From the NCBI GenBank assembly GCA_013398615.1, contig VZSR01000476.1, positions 666,678 through 730,677 of the forward strand: DNA of 64,000 nucleotides, written 5' to 3'. The notes under the pieces are model-generated. The model saw only the letters and a program-made list of their open reading frames with translations, ran no database searches and had not been told where the DNA came from. The stretch is from Brachypodius melanocephalos. Taxonomy: Eukaryota > Chordata > Aves > Passeriformes > Pycnonotidae. A program made the translations under genes and the position numbers. The stretch's first letter is position 1; each line of letters begins with the position of its first letter. Positions 39,142 to 51,913 of this stretch are shown one piece after another.

Positions 39142-41591
39142 GCAAAGACTGCTCTTGCTCCAACAGACTTGCAAGAACAGTGACCAAAGTTCCAATAGCC
39201 CTATCACATCTTTTACCACAGAGCTGGATTTTGCAAACCTTGGTTTTGCCAGCCTGAGGCATGATTAAATGGCCATGCCATTTTAAAATGACTGAATTAG
39301 GACTTAAATGAATGTAGCCTAATGCCTGAAATATCTTCTCTGACATCCTAAACTTAGGATAAGTAAATCCTGTGCATTCAGTAGGCTGGTTTGATGTCAT
39401 CATCTGGCATAAACGGGCTAATCTGTATCTCTAAATTAAAATTCCAGGTATGCCGGTGTTTTCTTCTGCACACACATATATAAGGCAGAAAATACTTGTA
39501 GGGATCTCATTAACATAAATGACAATGACATATGAAGAATTAGAGCCTGCTGTCAAGGTAAAGACAGGACTGCAAGGAGAAATCTTTTTCAAACCTAAGT
39601 GTAAAGGATTAATGTTTAAAAACCTACTGTAATTACCTTCACTGTGAACTTGTTTTCCAGATCAGCATCTTATTTAAAAATATACAGTCATGCATAAAAA
39701 ATAAATCCAAGTAAAATATGCAAAATACATATTATTATGGCTCATTAGTGCTTGATGCTCATTCTAAATACAGAAGTTGCCATCATCCTGCTTCTGGGAT
39801 CCAAAAGGAGTTTGGGCAGGAAAGAGAGAAAGTGGAAAGAGAGGAGTCTGTGAAAGACTCAGCATCTCCTTGATCACTCCTGTGGACCATCATTTACACT
39901 TCAAACCTGAGAGCTTAAAACCTTAACACATGAGGAAATCTGTGTTTCGTGCTGCTTCACACCACAGGTGGAAAATTTGCACAACCCCCAAGACATCTGG
40001 GGTCAGATCACACTCCTTGTTCCTGAGCTGTCCATTTGGAACACCCCAGTCCTGGATGGAAATGGATATTCTTGCTCTGTGCAATGTACATGATCACCTG
40101 TGCTCACAAGGAATGGCAAAGTGGCCACAGCAGGTTCTCCTTTGTTCAAGCTCCAGCCCTTGCATCCCTTCCCAGTGCTGATTCTCAGCCTTAGCCTTGA
40201 GCCTTGTCACCAGGTACAAAGGAAACAGCATATTTCTTGACTGAGAAATTCACCTGTAGCTGTTAAGGAGTAAAATGATGGTAAGTAGCAAAAGAAGATA
40301 TTTAAAACTACGGTATGTGCTGATATGAAAAAATTGCTTGCAGTTTTTTTTCTTTCTAGCCTATTTATTGTTTCGAAAGGTCTTCTAATTATTAAAAATG
40401 GCACTACACTAACTATTGTTTTTTGTTTTAAGGCCAAAACTTCTCTTGACTTTGCTATTCTGTCTAAAAAGGAGTTGGATCTTGCTGGCAGATGATTTCT
40501 CCACTGTCAAGAAAGTCTAACCTTCAAGGCAAGGTTAAACTTAGCACAGGTGCATATATATAAATTTTGGGTGAAGGAATATAAACCTTGAACAGAGCAC
40601 TCCTCAGTCTACTAAGGAACAAATGTGTGGAAACAGACACCCAAAAATAATGAAATTCTCATTCACCTATGCTAGTATGGATTTTTGAGTTACCTTGGAA
40701 ACACATGACAGAATAAGAGGTCTTAAATTCCATTTGTATTATATTTACATGGAGCATAACCACGTGAACTAAAGTATGAAAGTAAAAAGATTAAGCCCAA
40801 TAAGTTTAGCCCAATCAAGCTACAAAAGTAGATCTGAGTTTTTATGCATCTGCACTCTTATTTTATTTTTCATGTTGCCATTTTCAAGATGAAAAAAAAG
40901 TTGTATGACATAAAATTAATTATCCCCATATACTTAACTGCATTAGCACTCCAAAAGGTGCCTCTCTGAATAGAAATATAATAAATTATCAAGGCACCAC
41001 TGTGTGCTTGAGCTACCTATTTTCTAATAATCTACAATATAATTCAGTAAAAGAAGTATTATAAAGTACTTTAATATTGCTAATATATTTATTACATTCT
41101 ATATTTTTTCCAGACTTTTCTTGTTGTTTTTTGGCTTAATATTTTCTTGAAGGTTGAAAGGACAAGAAAAACTATACTGTAAATCTGTTGGCTCTTACTT
41201 GATAAATTATAAAAAAAACTTTTGATCTTTTGATCTTGAAACAACATAGCCTAAAAGCCTTTTCCTTTTGGCTGGAATCCCAGACTCCAAATGTCATTCA
41301 AAGGATACATTTTCATGATAAACTATTTGATATTGTACATCCTTGTATAATTTTGTATTTTTTGTATTTTGTTTGTTATATTGGTTCTTACCATGAGCTT
41401 TCTCATATTCAGCTTCAGTTGTTTAATTAGGGCTACACAAGACTGGATATTTAAATATAATTGAAAAGTTTTTTTTCCAAAAATGAATACCAGAACGTAG
41501 AGAAGGTAATATTTAAAGTGGAGACAAATTAATCTTTCTCCATTGTTAGATGAAACAAAATAATTCTGAATTAAACATGTGCCACTATACT

Positions 41592-41630
41592 ATATCTGAG
41601 AAGAGAAAGACATATCTGAGAGAAAGAAGG
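41592..41630. repeat. Two-copy 20-bp tandem repeat
   Basis: ATATCTGAGAAGAGAAAGAC is followed directly by a copy lacking a few bases. Confidence 0.65.
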
Positions 41631-44600
41631 GAAGAACAGTAAGGAATTAGTATTAGAAGAACTATCTTGCTCAAGATTATTTGGTAGAAATATGATGCCA
41701 AAAAACAGATTTTAATTTCCTTTTCTCTTTATGGCTTATTATCCATCTAATTGTCTTTTTTAACACAAATGTTACAGTGGAAGGCAAATCGAATTTTTCT
41801 GCAATAGTGGAACACATAGTGTGGATAAATAGTGAAGATACATGGTGGTGTACATATTAAAAAATTAAATCCTTGTCATCCAGTATGTCATTACATGTAA
41901 GTCAAAAAATATTTAGCTTCAGTCAACTTTAATTTAATGGAAAGAGTAGGAAATTGATTTACTACAATTTTTTTTAATATTACTGCATAATACAGCCCTG
42001 CAAAATTGTCATGAAAATTTACCAGTATGAATGCAATTATTTATTTCTTTGTCTTTTTTTCTCAGTAATCAATCATGTTGGTAAATTAATAATTTCTTTT
42101 TTCACTGCATTGCATAATATTATTCATTTCAGCAAGCTGAATGAGCAAAATTTTACTAAACTACTATACTATAAATACATATTTTCATGTTTCCTCTTGT
42201 CTTTTGTAAATAAATTATGTGTTGTAACTCTGTAGCTTTCTTGTGTGTTGGGGTGTAATCAACATTGAAATTGAAATAGAATGCAGGAGGGTTACATAAA
42301 AATCACAAGTGTGAATGGCACAAACTTTTTTAGTTTAGTTTTTTTTTTTTAATTTTATGAACCTTACATGCGTAAGATTAATATTGACTGAATGATGGAG
42401 TATGTAACACTTGCTGGGTTTATACTGTAGAAAAATATTTTTAGTGCTTTGATAACAGACTTGTAGCATTTTTCTCTGGAATTAAATGATGATATTTAAG
42501 CTCCAGGTCCTATCAGTGGTGAGGTGCTAATGATTCACTCATCTCTCTCTGTGGATGAGTGTGGGACTAGCAGGTGGGTCTGCAGAAGAGGATTGACAAT
42601 GATTTCCATGGTCTAACAATTTGAATTGAGAACATTAACACATCTCTTTTTCCCACTGTTTTATTTATTTGGATATTGACCTCATGATTCAATCTGGATG
42701 TCAAAGCAGTGGTGTTTTGTGGAAGATTTTGGGTTCTGTACCGAGTTCAGCACAATTTGAAATGGAGGAAGTTTCTGGTTGTGAAGCTCAGCCTTCATCA
42801 AGCATTTCTGTGCACTTGGATGGTTCAGCTCTGTGATGTCCTGGAGCAGCAGTGCAAAGAATCAGAGACCTAGAAAATTTCGTCTCTATTCATTCCTTCT
42901 GTGTCTTTATCCAGTAATGATGACATTACTGCATTATTGAAAGAATTCTGTATCTCACCAAAATTAACATGAAAATCCAGTTTGATGCCAAACAGCTTTT
43001 TTTTTTATAAATTACTCATTTGATGGTGTAGATCTGGTTGAGATGGTGGAGAGGGATTGTGTTGTGGGAAGATCCCTGTCAGTGACAGGGCATTGAGGTG
43101 GGTGAGAAACTTCTAGTTTCTTAAGAGACAGAAGATTGAAAGTAGGAAAACTGAGCTGGAGGGAAGAGAGGGCAATTTTCAACAAATGCTTAATGGTCCT
43201 GGAGTTCATGACAGCACTCAAGGTTGTTGAAAATAATAATGAGAATCAAATCACTGTAAGTAATATAGTCTGTAAGGCAACAAGCAATATTTACTATGAA
43301 AGAGGAGGGGAAAGCAACAAAACCAACCTCTTATTTGCACAAACAGAAAACATTTTTGTTGTGAAGTAAAAGTCAATGACTGAGAAAATAATGAAGGCAT
43401 CTGTATGAGAGTTTATGACAACAGTTGCATCTGCCAAAGAGTGGAATATTATTCCATGTTCAGGTGGGTGATGCCAGAACTGAATATTAATTTTTGACCA
43501 GGGATATATTGTATAATTTTCTTTCTGTCATTGTTGATTTGAATGTACGATTTGAGCTATGCAAGAGTGGGAAGCAGACAAACTATCATTAGCACCATTC
43601 TAGCAACACCAGCTGCAGTGAATACCAAACAGGTTTATACTTAGCAGGGGAAAGTGAATGTAGCTGCAGAGAGGTTTGAACATCTATTAACAGCTTGTCC
43701 AGTGGCTGAGATTAGAGCAGTCTCCTGTCAGTTGATGTGCTTCACTCACAAAGTGTTCTGCTTAACATTAAACTCATCACTGTTTATGGAAAGACGAAAA
43801 TCAAAAATATATACAATAAATCAGACTGCCCTATAGGATACTAGGTCCGTGCCTGGTCATATATAGAATTTATTACTTCCTTCCTTAATGCACAAGACTG
43901 AACTTTCAACAGATCCAGCATTTAAATCTAAAATTTAGAGTGTGTCGTTGCCAAATAGGCTTTTGCTGCTGTGGAAAGCATTTCAGCTTGTGATGCAAAA
44001 GATGAAACCTCTTCTAAATTTTCCACAGAACAAACAAACAAAAAGGTACATTTCCCAGAATTTGCCTTAGAACACCTATGTATTTTTCAGTGTGAATCAA
44101 TGTACAGTAACACGCTGGTTTTTATGTAATTTCTGGCATTCTTAGTACCAGTTTTTGCTGCATTTTGAGGCTTTTGGGGTTAGTTTCTTTTAGGCTTTGG
44201 TCACTACTTACAGCAGAGTGGTTTGGATTCAGGTAACCTCCTTGTTTCACTGCTCCCATCTAATGTGTGGCTGCAGGACAGTGTCACTGTCCCTTCACTT
44301 ATGAACAATTGTATAGCTCAGAGTGGAGTATGGTCTGGTTTTCATCCCAGATCTCTGGACTAGAATATAGGTGAGTGCCACCCATTAGGAGCTGTGCTAA
44401 GCAGTGAAAAACTGACTGGGAAATATTTGCAGGTCTTGACCTAAGGAAAATCTGAGGCCAAGGCATGCAGAAACCAAGCATTCAGGAAAACACTGAAAGT
44501 ATAAGCTTAAACACAAGTGATTTCTTTATGATTTAAATGTCTGCTTAATGTGTTTCCCTCAATATCAGCTTCGAGTTTCACTGAATTAGAAAGAAGATGA

Positions 44601-46337
44601 AGATGTGAATTGCCAGTGTGTGATTTTTGTGATTTGTGTGATTTTGCCAGTAGTTACAGTGTTGGAGAATTTGTCGGTATTTTCTCACAGGGAAGCAAAA
44701 ATCTCCTTTCTGGATGTTTCCTCAGCTGCAATAGAAGTAGGCTGAACTTGAGCTTTTCAGGGGCTGTGATTGAACAGGTATTGACTTCTCTGATTCAGAA
44801 AGTGATATTTCTATATCAGGTGGAAAAAAGATAGTTCCAGTTTTGACTCCATTGGACAGTGGAATCAGAGGTTAAGTAAAGTCACGGTGGTAATGAAGTT
44901 CAAGTAACTCTCAGTTTGCTCAGGTATCAGTCAACACATGGTAATTCATTAGAAATCTGCTCTCAGAAATGTGTTCTAACCCCTCATTTCTCATGGATCA
45001 GCTGCAGTAGTTCTGCCAAATGCTGTGACAACTGAATCAGTTTTAAGAATTCTAATTGTCAAGGAAAACACCTTTTAAACACATAAAAGAGACGGATATT
45101 AATTAAATTTTCATCTCAGATACTTCATAAAACTTGGATAATTCATACTGCTCTCCATAAAGAATTCATGTTTTCCATAAAGAAAACAATTGGATGCTTC
45201 TGTCACCATAATTTAATAACTTTCTGGACCCTGTCCTTTGTTTAATTGACTGATTGCTACTATTGGAATGGCACACTGAGTACATCATATAGCATTTTTC
45301 TGTTTTGTTTCTCTAGAGGCCTATGGAAATTAAAAATTATTTAGCACAAAAATGCTATTAGCTCTGAAAAGAACAAAGAAAAATGTATTTGAAAGTGAGT
45401 CTTCTCTATGCATTAGTTCTGGGAATAATCTTGAGAAATTTTATATGGCAAGAAGAGGAAAGTAGCAAGGATTTAGTGTAGAATTCAGATCAAACTGACT
45501 TGGTTTCCTGTTTACATTATGTTGGTGAAATCAGAAAAGGAGATTATTCAATTCCTATTGCTGTTTTGGGATATAAGTAAAATATCTTGTCCCTGGCTTT
45601 TGAGAGTTTGAGGGGCTGTCACCTTCAGGCTTCATTTCCAAGCATAATGGAAACTCTGTCAACTGTTCCAGCAGATCCACATCATCGCACACACATCTGG
45701 GCTAGCAGAACATCTTTGAGAAGAGTTGATGCCTAATTGGAGTTGTTATGCAACTGTTGAATCTTTGGGTCACAAAAATTTCCTTTAAAGCAAAGTGAGC
45801 TGGAAATTTTCATAAATAAAAGATGTTGCATTTGCAAGAACAGTAATTATGATCCTTGTATCTCTGAAAGCCCAATAAGAACTATCTTCATCAAACCTCA
45901 CAATCTTGACTATTAAAAGTGGTATAAATGAGAAATATATCTAACATTGTATAAATTTGATATTTCTTGCCATGTTATATTTCCCATCCTTCCAAGGAAA
46001 AGCTGGTACATAGGAATAACAAGAGATAAGTGCCATGCTCAATCTCTGATGAAGACAGGAATGTAAAAATCTTATCTCTATAAAAGTGAGTGGAGTTTCT
46101 TGCTCTCCAGTGTTAAAATTAACATTGAAAACTGATGAAACAAGTGTACTGTGCCTTGAAAAAGGACTCAGCCTTACCTACAAGTAATTTTTAATCTATT
46201 TCGGTCACCAGTTCACTTCTGTTTAGCCACAGGATTAAGGCAGAAATATAAGACTGTTGCTCTGATCATTCTTCAGCTGTTTTCTGTCTCATTTTCTGAG
46301 CATTTTGCACATTGGCTGGATGGATGCAGCCAGGGAT

Positions 46338-46505
46338 GGTGGTCAGTAAGTCTGTGTCCAGGCTGAGGCTGGTGAGGAGTGGTGTCTCTCAGGGTCCCTT
46401 GATGTCCTTATCAATGACAGAGTGACATCCAGTGCACCCTCAGTATTTTGCAGGTGACCCCAAGCTGAGAAGAGCAGTTGGCACGAGAGAAGGAAGGGAT
46501 TTCAG
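46338..46505 (+). mobile_element. CR1 LINE fragment, ORF2 reverse-transcriptase region
   Basis: Internal sense-strand piece of CR1. It carries GGTGGTCAGT, GGTGTCTCTCAGGGTCCC, TTATCAATGACA, GTGCACCCTCAG, GATGAC-like GGTGACCCCAAGCTGAGA and GTTGGCAC, in the order found in the CR1 reverse-transcriptase gene. It covers the region that in intact elements encodes the PQGS-type and (Y/F)xDD-type motifs. Here bases are missing between the GTCCC and ATCAATGAC blocks and the catalytic motif is degraded. It is truncated at both ends and lacks the CR1 3' tail. An open frame starting inside it (46432-46911) continues into unrelated sequence and is not a gene. Confidence 0.8.
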
Positions 46506-48644
46506 GATTTCCCATGTGCAGGACATTGCCAGCAGCAAAGTTCTGGTAAATACAAAGCTCCACAGCTCCATGTCCCCAACCGTGGCCAGTGACAAGGCTG
46601 AGCATCTATCACTGAATACACATTTACCTGACCTGTATTGGAGAATTTGTACCACAGCAGTTAGAACCCACACAGTCAAAATCCAAAGATTTACTGTGTT
46701 TTGCAAAGGTAATTTTGGAAAAATTACTGTGGACGCTAGAAATTACTACATTAATTATTTGAGCCATGGATACAGGACCCAACACTTTTTTGTTGCATCA
46801 CTGAATCTGCAGAAAGGAAACAAGCAAAAGGCAGCAGGAGGATGTGTTCCAGAGCTGACATTTATCATGTTGGTAAGTTACAGGCTTCACCTCTATCACA
46901 CCTCAGTGTAGCCTCTTCTTGTTGTGATCATCTATAGATATTGGACAACATTAACATTCAGGAAGACAAATGTAGTGAAATTGATTTTTAAGGTGATGAT
47001 TTTCTGTATTGTGAATTTTTGTTCTTGTTGTGTCATCACCTGAGAACTGTTTTGGGTGTATATGATAAGGCTGCACAGGCTTGCATTTTGGAAACAGAGT
47101 AGAAAGCCTCTATAAAACTGTCAGTTGCAAAATAAAATCCCTGTAAAAACATCATTGAAAATAGCTAAACTTCATAATATAAAAGATAAGTGATTTCTCC
47201 ATTAGAAAAGGATAAAAAAAAATGACAAGTAAGATCTTACTGGCAAGGTTAGAACATAGTAAAGTAGGCTTTCCTCATTAAAATAAAATAACAAGAACAA
47301 AAATCCTGCAAATTAACCAGCATAAATGATTTCTGGAATCTCTTTTCTCTGCTGGCAGATGATAGTGGTTACGCTAATTATAATTGTATTTTCTGCAGAA
47401 GTTTACGAATAATGCATGAAATTAAAATATTGTTTTGGATTTTGTTTGTCAGATGTTAAAATTACAGAGACAAAGACTTTATGTGAACTTTTTGAGAGCA
47501 GTAATCTCAGGAAATGGGCAATCCGAGTTCAGCATTGTTTTGGCATTACATCCCCTTTGCAGTAAAATGCTGAACAGATGTATCTGATAGCAGTTGTAAC
47601 CTATTCAGAAGGAAGCCTGCCAGTGCTAACCTACCACTGGTAGAAAGCAATAAAATGTCTCTGGAACCTGTTCACTACATATGGCTTGCCCGAGGTTACT
47701 GTCTTGCCTTCCTTACAATGTTACCCAATAAATCACAGAAAATATGGATTCATTTTGAACTGAAATGGAATAAGACAGGAAAAAAAAAGGAACAAACCAA
47801 AAAAAAACCCCAAAGAGCAGACTGTGAAGACTGTTAGACAGTTTCCTTTCAGACATGAAATCAGCTATTTATAAGATTAAACTATTTTAAAAATTCCTAA
47901 AATAGTGCCACTAAAATGTTTTTATTCTTGCTTAATATACTTATTTTCTTTTCAGACAGAAATGTTATTGCAGCTTACACGTATAGAACATCTGCTGTGT
48001 TAATTATCAATATATTACTAAGCCCTCAATTTCCTTACTTAAACATAATTCTTTGAAACATTGCAAGAAACAATGGATTTAGGAGTGTATCACTTGGGGA
48101 TTTGATGTACAGTTCAACTTAGATTCCTTCACTCTGGCCAGATGGAGTTCATAAGAAGTTGTGGGGGAGGAAGCCTCTAAACTATTGCCAAAAAATCTTT
48201 ACTGCACATGCAAGACTTACAAAAATGGTGAAAGAGCAGGTTATCCAACCAACAAACAGCCTGTAGGGAGAAAAAGCATAGGTTTTACACATAAATCAGT
48301 TATGGACTTAATGCAAAATCAAAGGTAACTCTATTTCAGACTTGAGAAAGCCTGCTCCCATGTACTGCAGCTTCTATTTGAAAGGAGCCATTTGCTTAAT
48401 CTGTGCCCATATCAGTTTCCACAAAGCTAGTACTTAAAACAGATAAAGGGTTGGATTCTTCCTATGATATGTATCAAAGTATGGAACTTTGAAAGATAAA
48501 ACCAGAAGAGGTAAACAGGCAAAAACTCTGCACGTTCAATTTTAAATTACTTACATTTGGAGGGGGGAAAAAGTACATTTTCAGTTAACAGATGATGCCT
48601 TAAACTTTAACTTTCATATTTTCAGATTCTGTGCTGCCTAGGGG
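46506..48644. other. Unique non-coding DNA, no gene seen
   Basis: About 2.1 kb of AT-rich sequence with short A-runs (for example 47780-47810). It has no recognised repeat and no exon candidate worth listing. Confidence 0.5.
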
Positions 48645-48855
48645 TGCAGTTCTGAGCCTCACATTAAGTGCTAGTGAGCTCTCTTCACAGAGTAGGTAGA
48701 TAAAACAAATCCTTTTCCTCCTGGAGACCAAGGACAGCTTTCAGGCCCAAAAGCACAAACAATGGTGGGCTGAAGGGAGGAACAAGAAGGATGAGACCTC
48801 ACAGCCTAAAGCTGTAATTGGACAATTAAACTTCAATATGCAAATAGACCAAAAC

Positions 48856-48863
48856 TTATAAAA
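48856..48863 (+). promoter_or_regulatory. LTR TATA box
   Basis: TTATAAAA inside the LTR at 48645-49039, at the spacing expected upstream of the AATAAA signal. It is a former retroviral promoter; present activity is unknown. Confidence 0.6.
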
Positions 48864-48971
48864 ATGTAAGATCTTGTGACCAGTCACCCATTTTGTGCCC
48901 ATTCTTTGTCCACCTTTGGTGTAGCCCAGGTCAGGCCCTGTCCTGCCCAAGGTGGATCCTGGAGTGCTTTC

Positions 48972-48977
48972 AATAAA
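48972..48977 (+). terminator. LTR polyadenylation signal
   Basis: AATAAA within the same LTR, followed by a T/G-rich stretch as expected for an R-U5 boundary. It is intact and could still end transcripts. Confidence 0.6.
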
Positions 48978-49039
48978 TACCATTTTTATACTCTGGCTCT
49001 GTCCAGTCTCTGTTTCAGGGCAGCCTTCCCAAGGCATCA

Positions 49040-50599
49040 CCTAAGGTGGGATTTGTGTCATTTGCATCTGAGCCTGGCACCTTGACCTGCCTTTGAGACA
49101 AAAAGAGATGAGCTGCCACCTTTAGTAAGCCAGCCAACTTGTTCAGGAGATTCCTGAGCATGAGGAGAGCTGCTGATGTTTCTATTTTTCCTCTGGGCAG
49201 CCCAGGAGGCAGGTTGAGTGTTTACTCTGACCAGTGTCATCCTTCCCCCAAGGCCACGGTGCAGAGTTTGCTCTGTGAGCACGGAGGAGCCAGGGAGACA
49301 GCGCACTTCGTTGTTTTCCTAATTTATCCCTTCATTTACCTTGCTCCTGATCCTCTTCTGAAAGTGTAAATTGTCCTGCAATCTAGCAGCTAGGAGGCAG
49401 GCCCAGGCCAAATGGGATGTTGTGTTCATTTGGGTAATGAGGTGATTTACAGGGAGGCTCGTTTTTGGCTCTAGGTGTGCTCGGGGTGGCTGAACCCTGG
49501 ACGACCTTGTTAAATCCCTCCTTGTTACACCTTGTGTGCAGGAATCCTTTGGATATGCAGGGATTTGATTTGAATGAATTTGCCTTAAGGTCAGAGAGAT
49601 TTTTTTTTCCCCCCCCTCAGGAAAAGTATTAATTTATTGCACCGTGTCGTATGTAGTAGGACACTGTTTAAAATATGTATAACGTTCTTTAGGCATTCAG
49701 AAAATGTTTATTTAAAAAGGATTGACTATATAAATAAATTTAGGGAAAATATGAATTTATCAAATGCTTCAATTAAGTTTTTTTTTTTGCCTTTCTTGGC
49801 AGTTCTTCCTGAGGAACAAAATTTTTGCTCTTTTGGAACAATGGGCCTCATTCCTAGGGGTCATAAATCAAATCCAAGTAGCCTGAGGGATTTATACCAG
49901 AGAATGATCTGTACCACCAGGTGAAATTATTCCCAAGGGAAGATTCTTGGTGTAATTCCAATGAATTCACTGAATAAATGTGTCCCTTTAATCATATATG
50001 AAATAATCTTGCTTCCTCATGTGCAATGCCACTGGCTTGCAGAAAGAGATTTCTATTATGCTATTTCCTATCTATTCACAGGCTGAATTGAAAGTAATAA
50101 CATCCCTCCAGCTGATTTCTTTCTCTTACACAGACAATATCATTACTTTGTTACTTTATACTACTTTTAAAATGGAAAGTAAATATTTTGACTGTAAATA
50201 AAGGTTAGGTTGCCTCAGCATACTTAAAATCTTTACAAGATTTTATTAGAAAATATATATACCTGTACCAAAGAGTTGTAAATGCAGTCTGTAGTGTAGC
50301 TCAACAAAGTTATGTTCTTTATCTTTTAAATTGTCATTCCTGTGTGTTAAACTAATATCTACAAAAAGATGGGAAAAGCATAAGCCTTTGGAACAAAATA
50401 GGATGTCAAGATATATGTTAGGAATTAATTTGATCTTGCTTTTTCTAGTTCTCTGAAGGAAATAGAATATATTATAAACACATTCTTGAATTTTTGTAGG
50501 GCTTGAAACTGCTGATGTTGTTTAAAAACGTCTTTCTTCTATTTTTGCAGCTTTGAATTGTTGTAACAATAATAATTTTTGCTTGAAAGTTGCAACCTT
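49040..50599. other. Unique non-coding DNA, no gene seen
   Basis: About 1.5 kb. The first 500 bases (about 49070-49540) are more GC-rich and complex than their surroundings, but no repeat or exon is recognised. The remainder is AT-rich. Confidence 0.5.
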
Positions 50600-50660
50600 A
50601 TTTATACAAAGAAACTGAGGCCCAAGCAGAGTCATGTGTCAAACTCCACAGAGACATTTA
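50600..50660 (+). mobile_element. Possible ancient MIR SINE fragment
   Basis: GAAACTGAGGCCCAAGCAGA, then GTCATGTGTCAAACTCCACAGAG, resembles the MIR core and its downstream part (the GAAACTGAGGC...AGAG word followed by a CACACAG-like word). MIR is an ancient amniote SINE. The match is only about 45-60 bases with many differences, so a chance match is possible. Confidence 0.4.
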
Positions 50661-51360
50661 CTATCGGCTATCTGCCCTGCATCAAAAAATAAAATTATAA
50701 TATGAGGTAAATCTACAGACACAATAAATAATAATTATGATAAAGAAAATTTCTCCAACAAAAATAGATTTTGCTGTTTTCTCCTAGAGATTTATTTTGA
50801 TCATGTGTAGTTCATAAATTAAATACTTGTGTTTGAAAACAGAAAATGTTTGCTTTCACAGTTTAGTAGGAAATTAAGATTTACTGCTAATTTTCATTTG
50901 AAGAAAACGTGGTGAATGTCAAGTGCAAGACATGGACAACTTAAAACTCATGCAAGTTTTTTTCAAAACTATTTTCAAAATGTTCTGATTTTACTGTTGA
51001 TTCTCATTTCAATAAAAGGGTAATATACAATTAGACTCACCCTATTTTTAAGAAACATGAAGGTTGTGGCACAAGCTGACAACAGACAGGAAATTTAAAG
51101 TTAAGGCTATAACTCTGGTTTTAAGTCATGTCATGGAAATACAGAGACCATTATAGATAGAGTGTCAGCCTTAGGTTTCAATTTCCTGGCTTTTGTCAGT
51201 TTATATCACAACATTAATTATGTTTAACATAACTTTTGGACTTAATTTCCTTGTCTGTTCTTCTGTAACTTCTTCTTGTTGTTGTTGTTACAGGGGAAAA
51301 TAAATTTCATTGCAATTAAGAAGATACATGTTATTTATCAGAATTTTTTTTTTTTTTTTT
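50661..51360. other. Unique AT-rich DNA ending in an 18-base T-run, no gene seen
   Basis: No exon or repeat is recognised until the T-run at 51344-51361, which directly abuts the LTR that follows. The LTR appears to have inserted at or next to the T-run. Confidence 0.5.
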
Positions 51361-51913
51361 TGAGTTTTGCTGGTTTTGACCAGGAATGAGTGACTTTTCC
51401 TCACAGTGGCTGGTATGGGGCTGTGTTTTTAAATATGTGCTGGAAGCAGTGTTGATAACACAGGGCTGTTTTATTTTTTGCAGAGCTTGCACAGTCAAGC
51501 AATGGACTGGGGGCGCGCAAAGAGTTTGAAGGGACAGAGTCAGGACAGCTGACCTCAATATCCCAAGGAATATCCCAAGCAATATCCCACACCATGCTCA
51601 GCAATAAAAGCTGGTGAGCAAGAAGGAGGAGGGGATGTTGGCAGTAATGGCATCTGCCTGTCAAAATTCTGGTTTTTTGTGAGGGAGCCCCACTTTCCTG
51701 GGGATGACTGAACCTCTGCTTGTTGGGGGGAAGCAGTGAGTGAATCCTTTGCTTTGCCTCACTTGCCTGTGCAGCTTTTGTTTTATCTATTAATCCATCT
51801 TTGTGTCAACCCATGAGTTTTCTGATTTCTACATACCCAATTCCCTCCCCAGTTCCTCTGTGAGGAGTGAGTGAGCATCTGCATGGGACTGAGCTGCCAC
51901 AAAAAACCCCACA
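51361..51913 (+). mobile_element. Near full-length solo LTR (same family as 9938 and 55567)
   Basis: Starts with TG directly after the T-run. It contains AGTGGCTGGTATGGGGCTGTG, CAGTGTTGATAACACAGGG, GGACAGCTGACC, a TATA-like AATAAAAGCTGG (51602-51609), the ACTGAACCTCTGC block, TTTTGTTTTATCTATTAATCC (a decayed polyadenylation-signal region) and a terminal CCCCACA. It is the only copy here with the distal U3. U3 carries three tandem units of AATATCCCAAG(G/C) at 51557-51592, where the other two copies have one related unit (GGGATATTCC). The last 40 bases are shortened. No internal viral genes are present. A target-site duplication could not be identified because of the flanking T-run. Confidence 0.85.
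51557..51592 (+). repeat. 12-bp unit repeated three times in LTR U3
   Basis: AATATCCCAAGG, AATATCCCAAGC and AATATCCCACAC follow each other without spacers about 10-45 bases upstream of the LTR TATA-like box. Tandem repeats at this position in U3 commonly act as enhancer units in retroviral LTRs; that role is inference here. Confidence 0.8.

Larger units (their letters stand above)
33208..46337. other. Unique non-coding DNA with microsatellites, no gene seen
   Basis: About 13 kb with no recognised transposon and no supportable coding exon. The stretch at about 36240-36960 is complex, AT-rich and resembles constrained non-coding sequence. A candidate exon lies at 37563-37634. TA, GT, AAAT and pyrimidine-rich tracts are listed separately. 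Confidence 0.5.
48645..49039 (+). mobile_element. Solo LTR of a second ERV family (TATA, poly-A signal and CA end visible)
   Basis: The LTR architecture is readable: a TATA box (TTATAAAA, 48856-48863), a polyadenylation signal AATAAA (48972-48977) about 115 bases downstream, a CTCTGTCCAGTCTCTGTTTC block after it, and an end in AAGGCATCA at 49039. I recall the words AATTAAACTTCAATATGCAAA and CAGCCTTCC...GGCATCA from songbird retroviral LTRs. The left end is uncertain. TG at 48645 is chosen because CCTAGGGG just before it resembles CCTAAGG just after the 3' CA, a possible decayed target-site duplication. No internal retroviral sequence follows, so it is solo. It is unrelated to the 9938/51361/55567 family. 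Confidence 0.7.

Noticed and set aside
46432..46911. 159-codon open frame on the plus strand
   Set aside because: It starts inside a CR1 fragment in a frame that does not follow the LINE protein and runs on into unrelated unique sequence.
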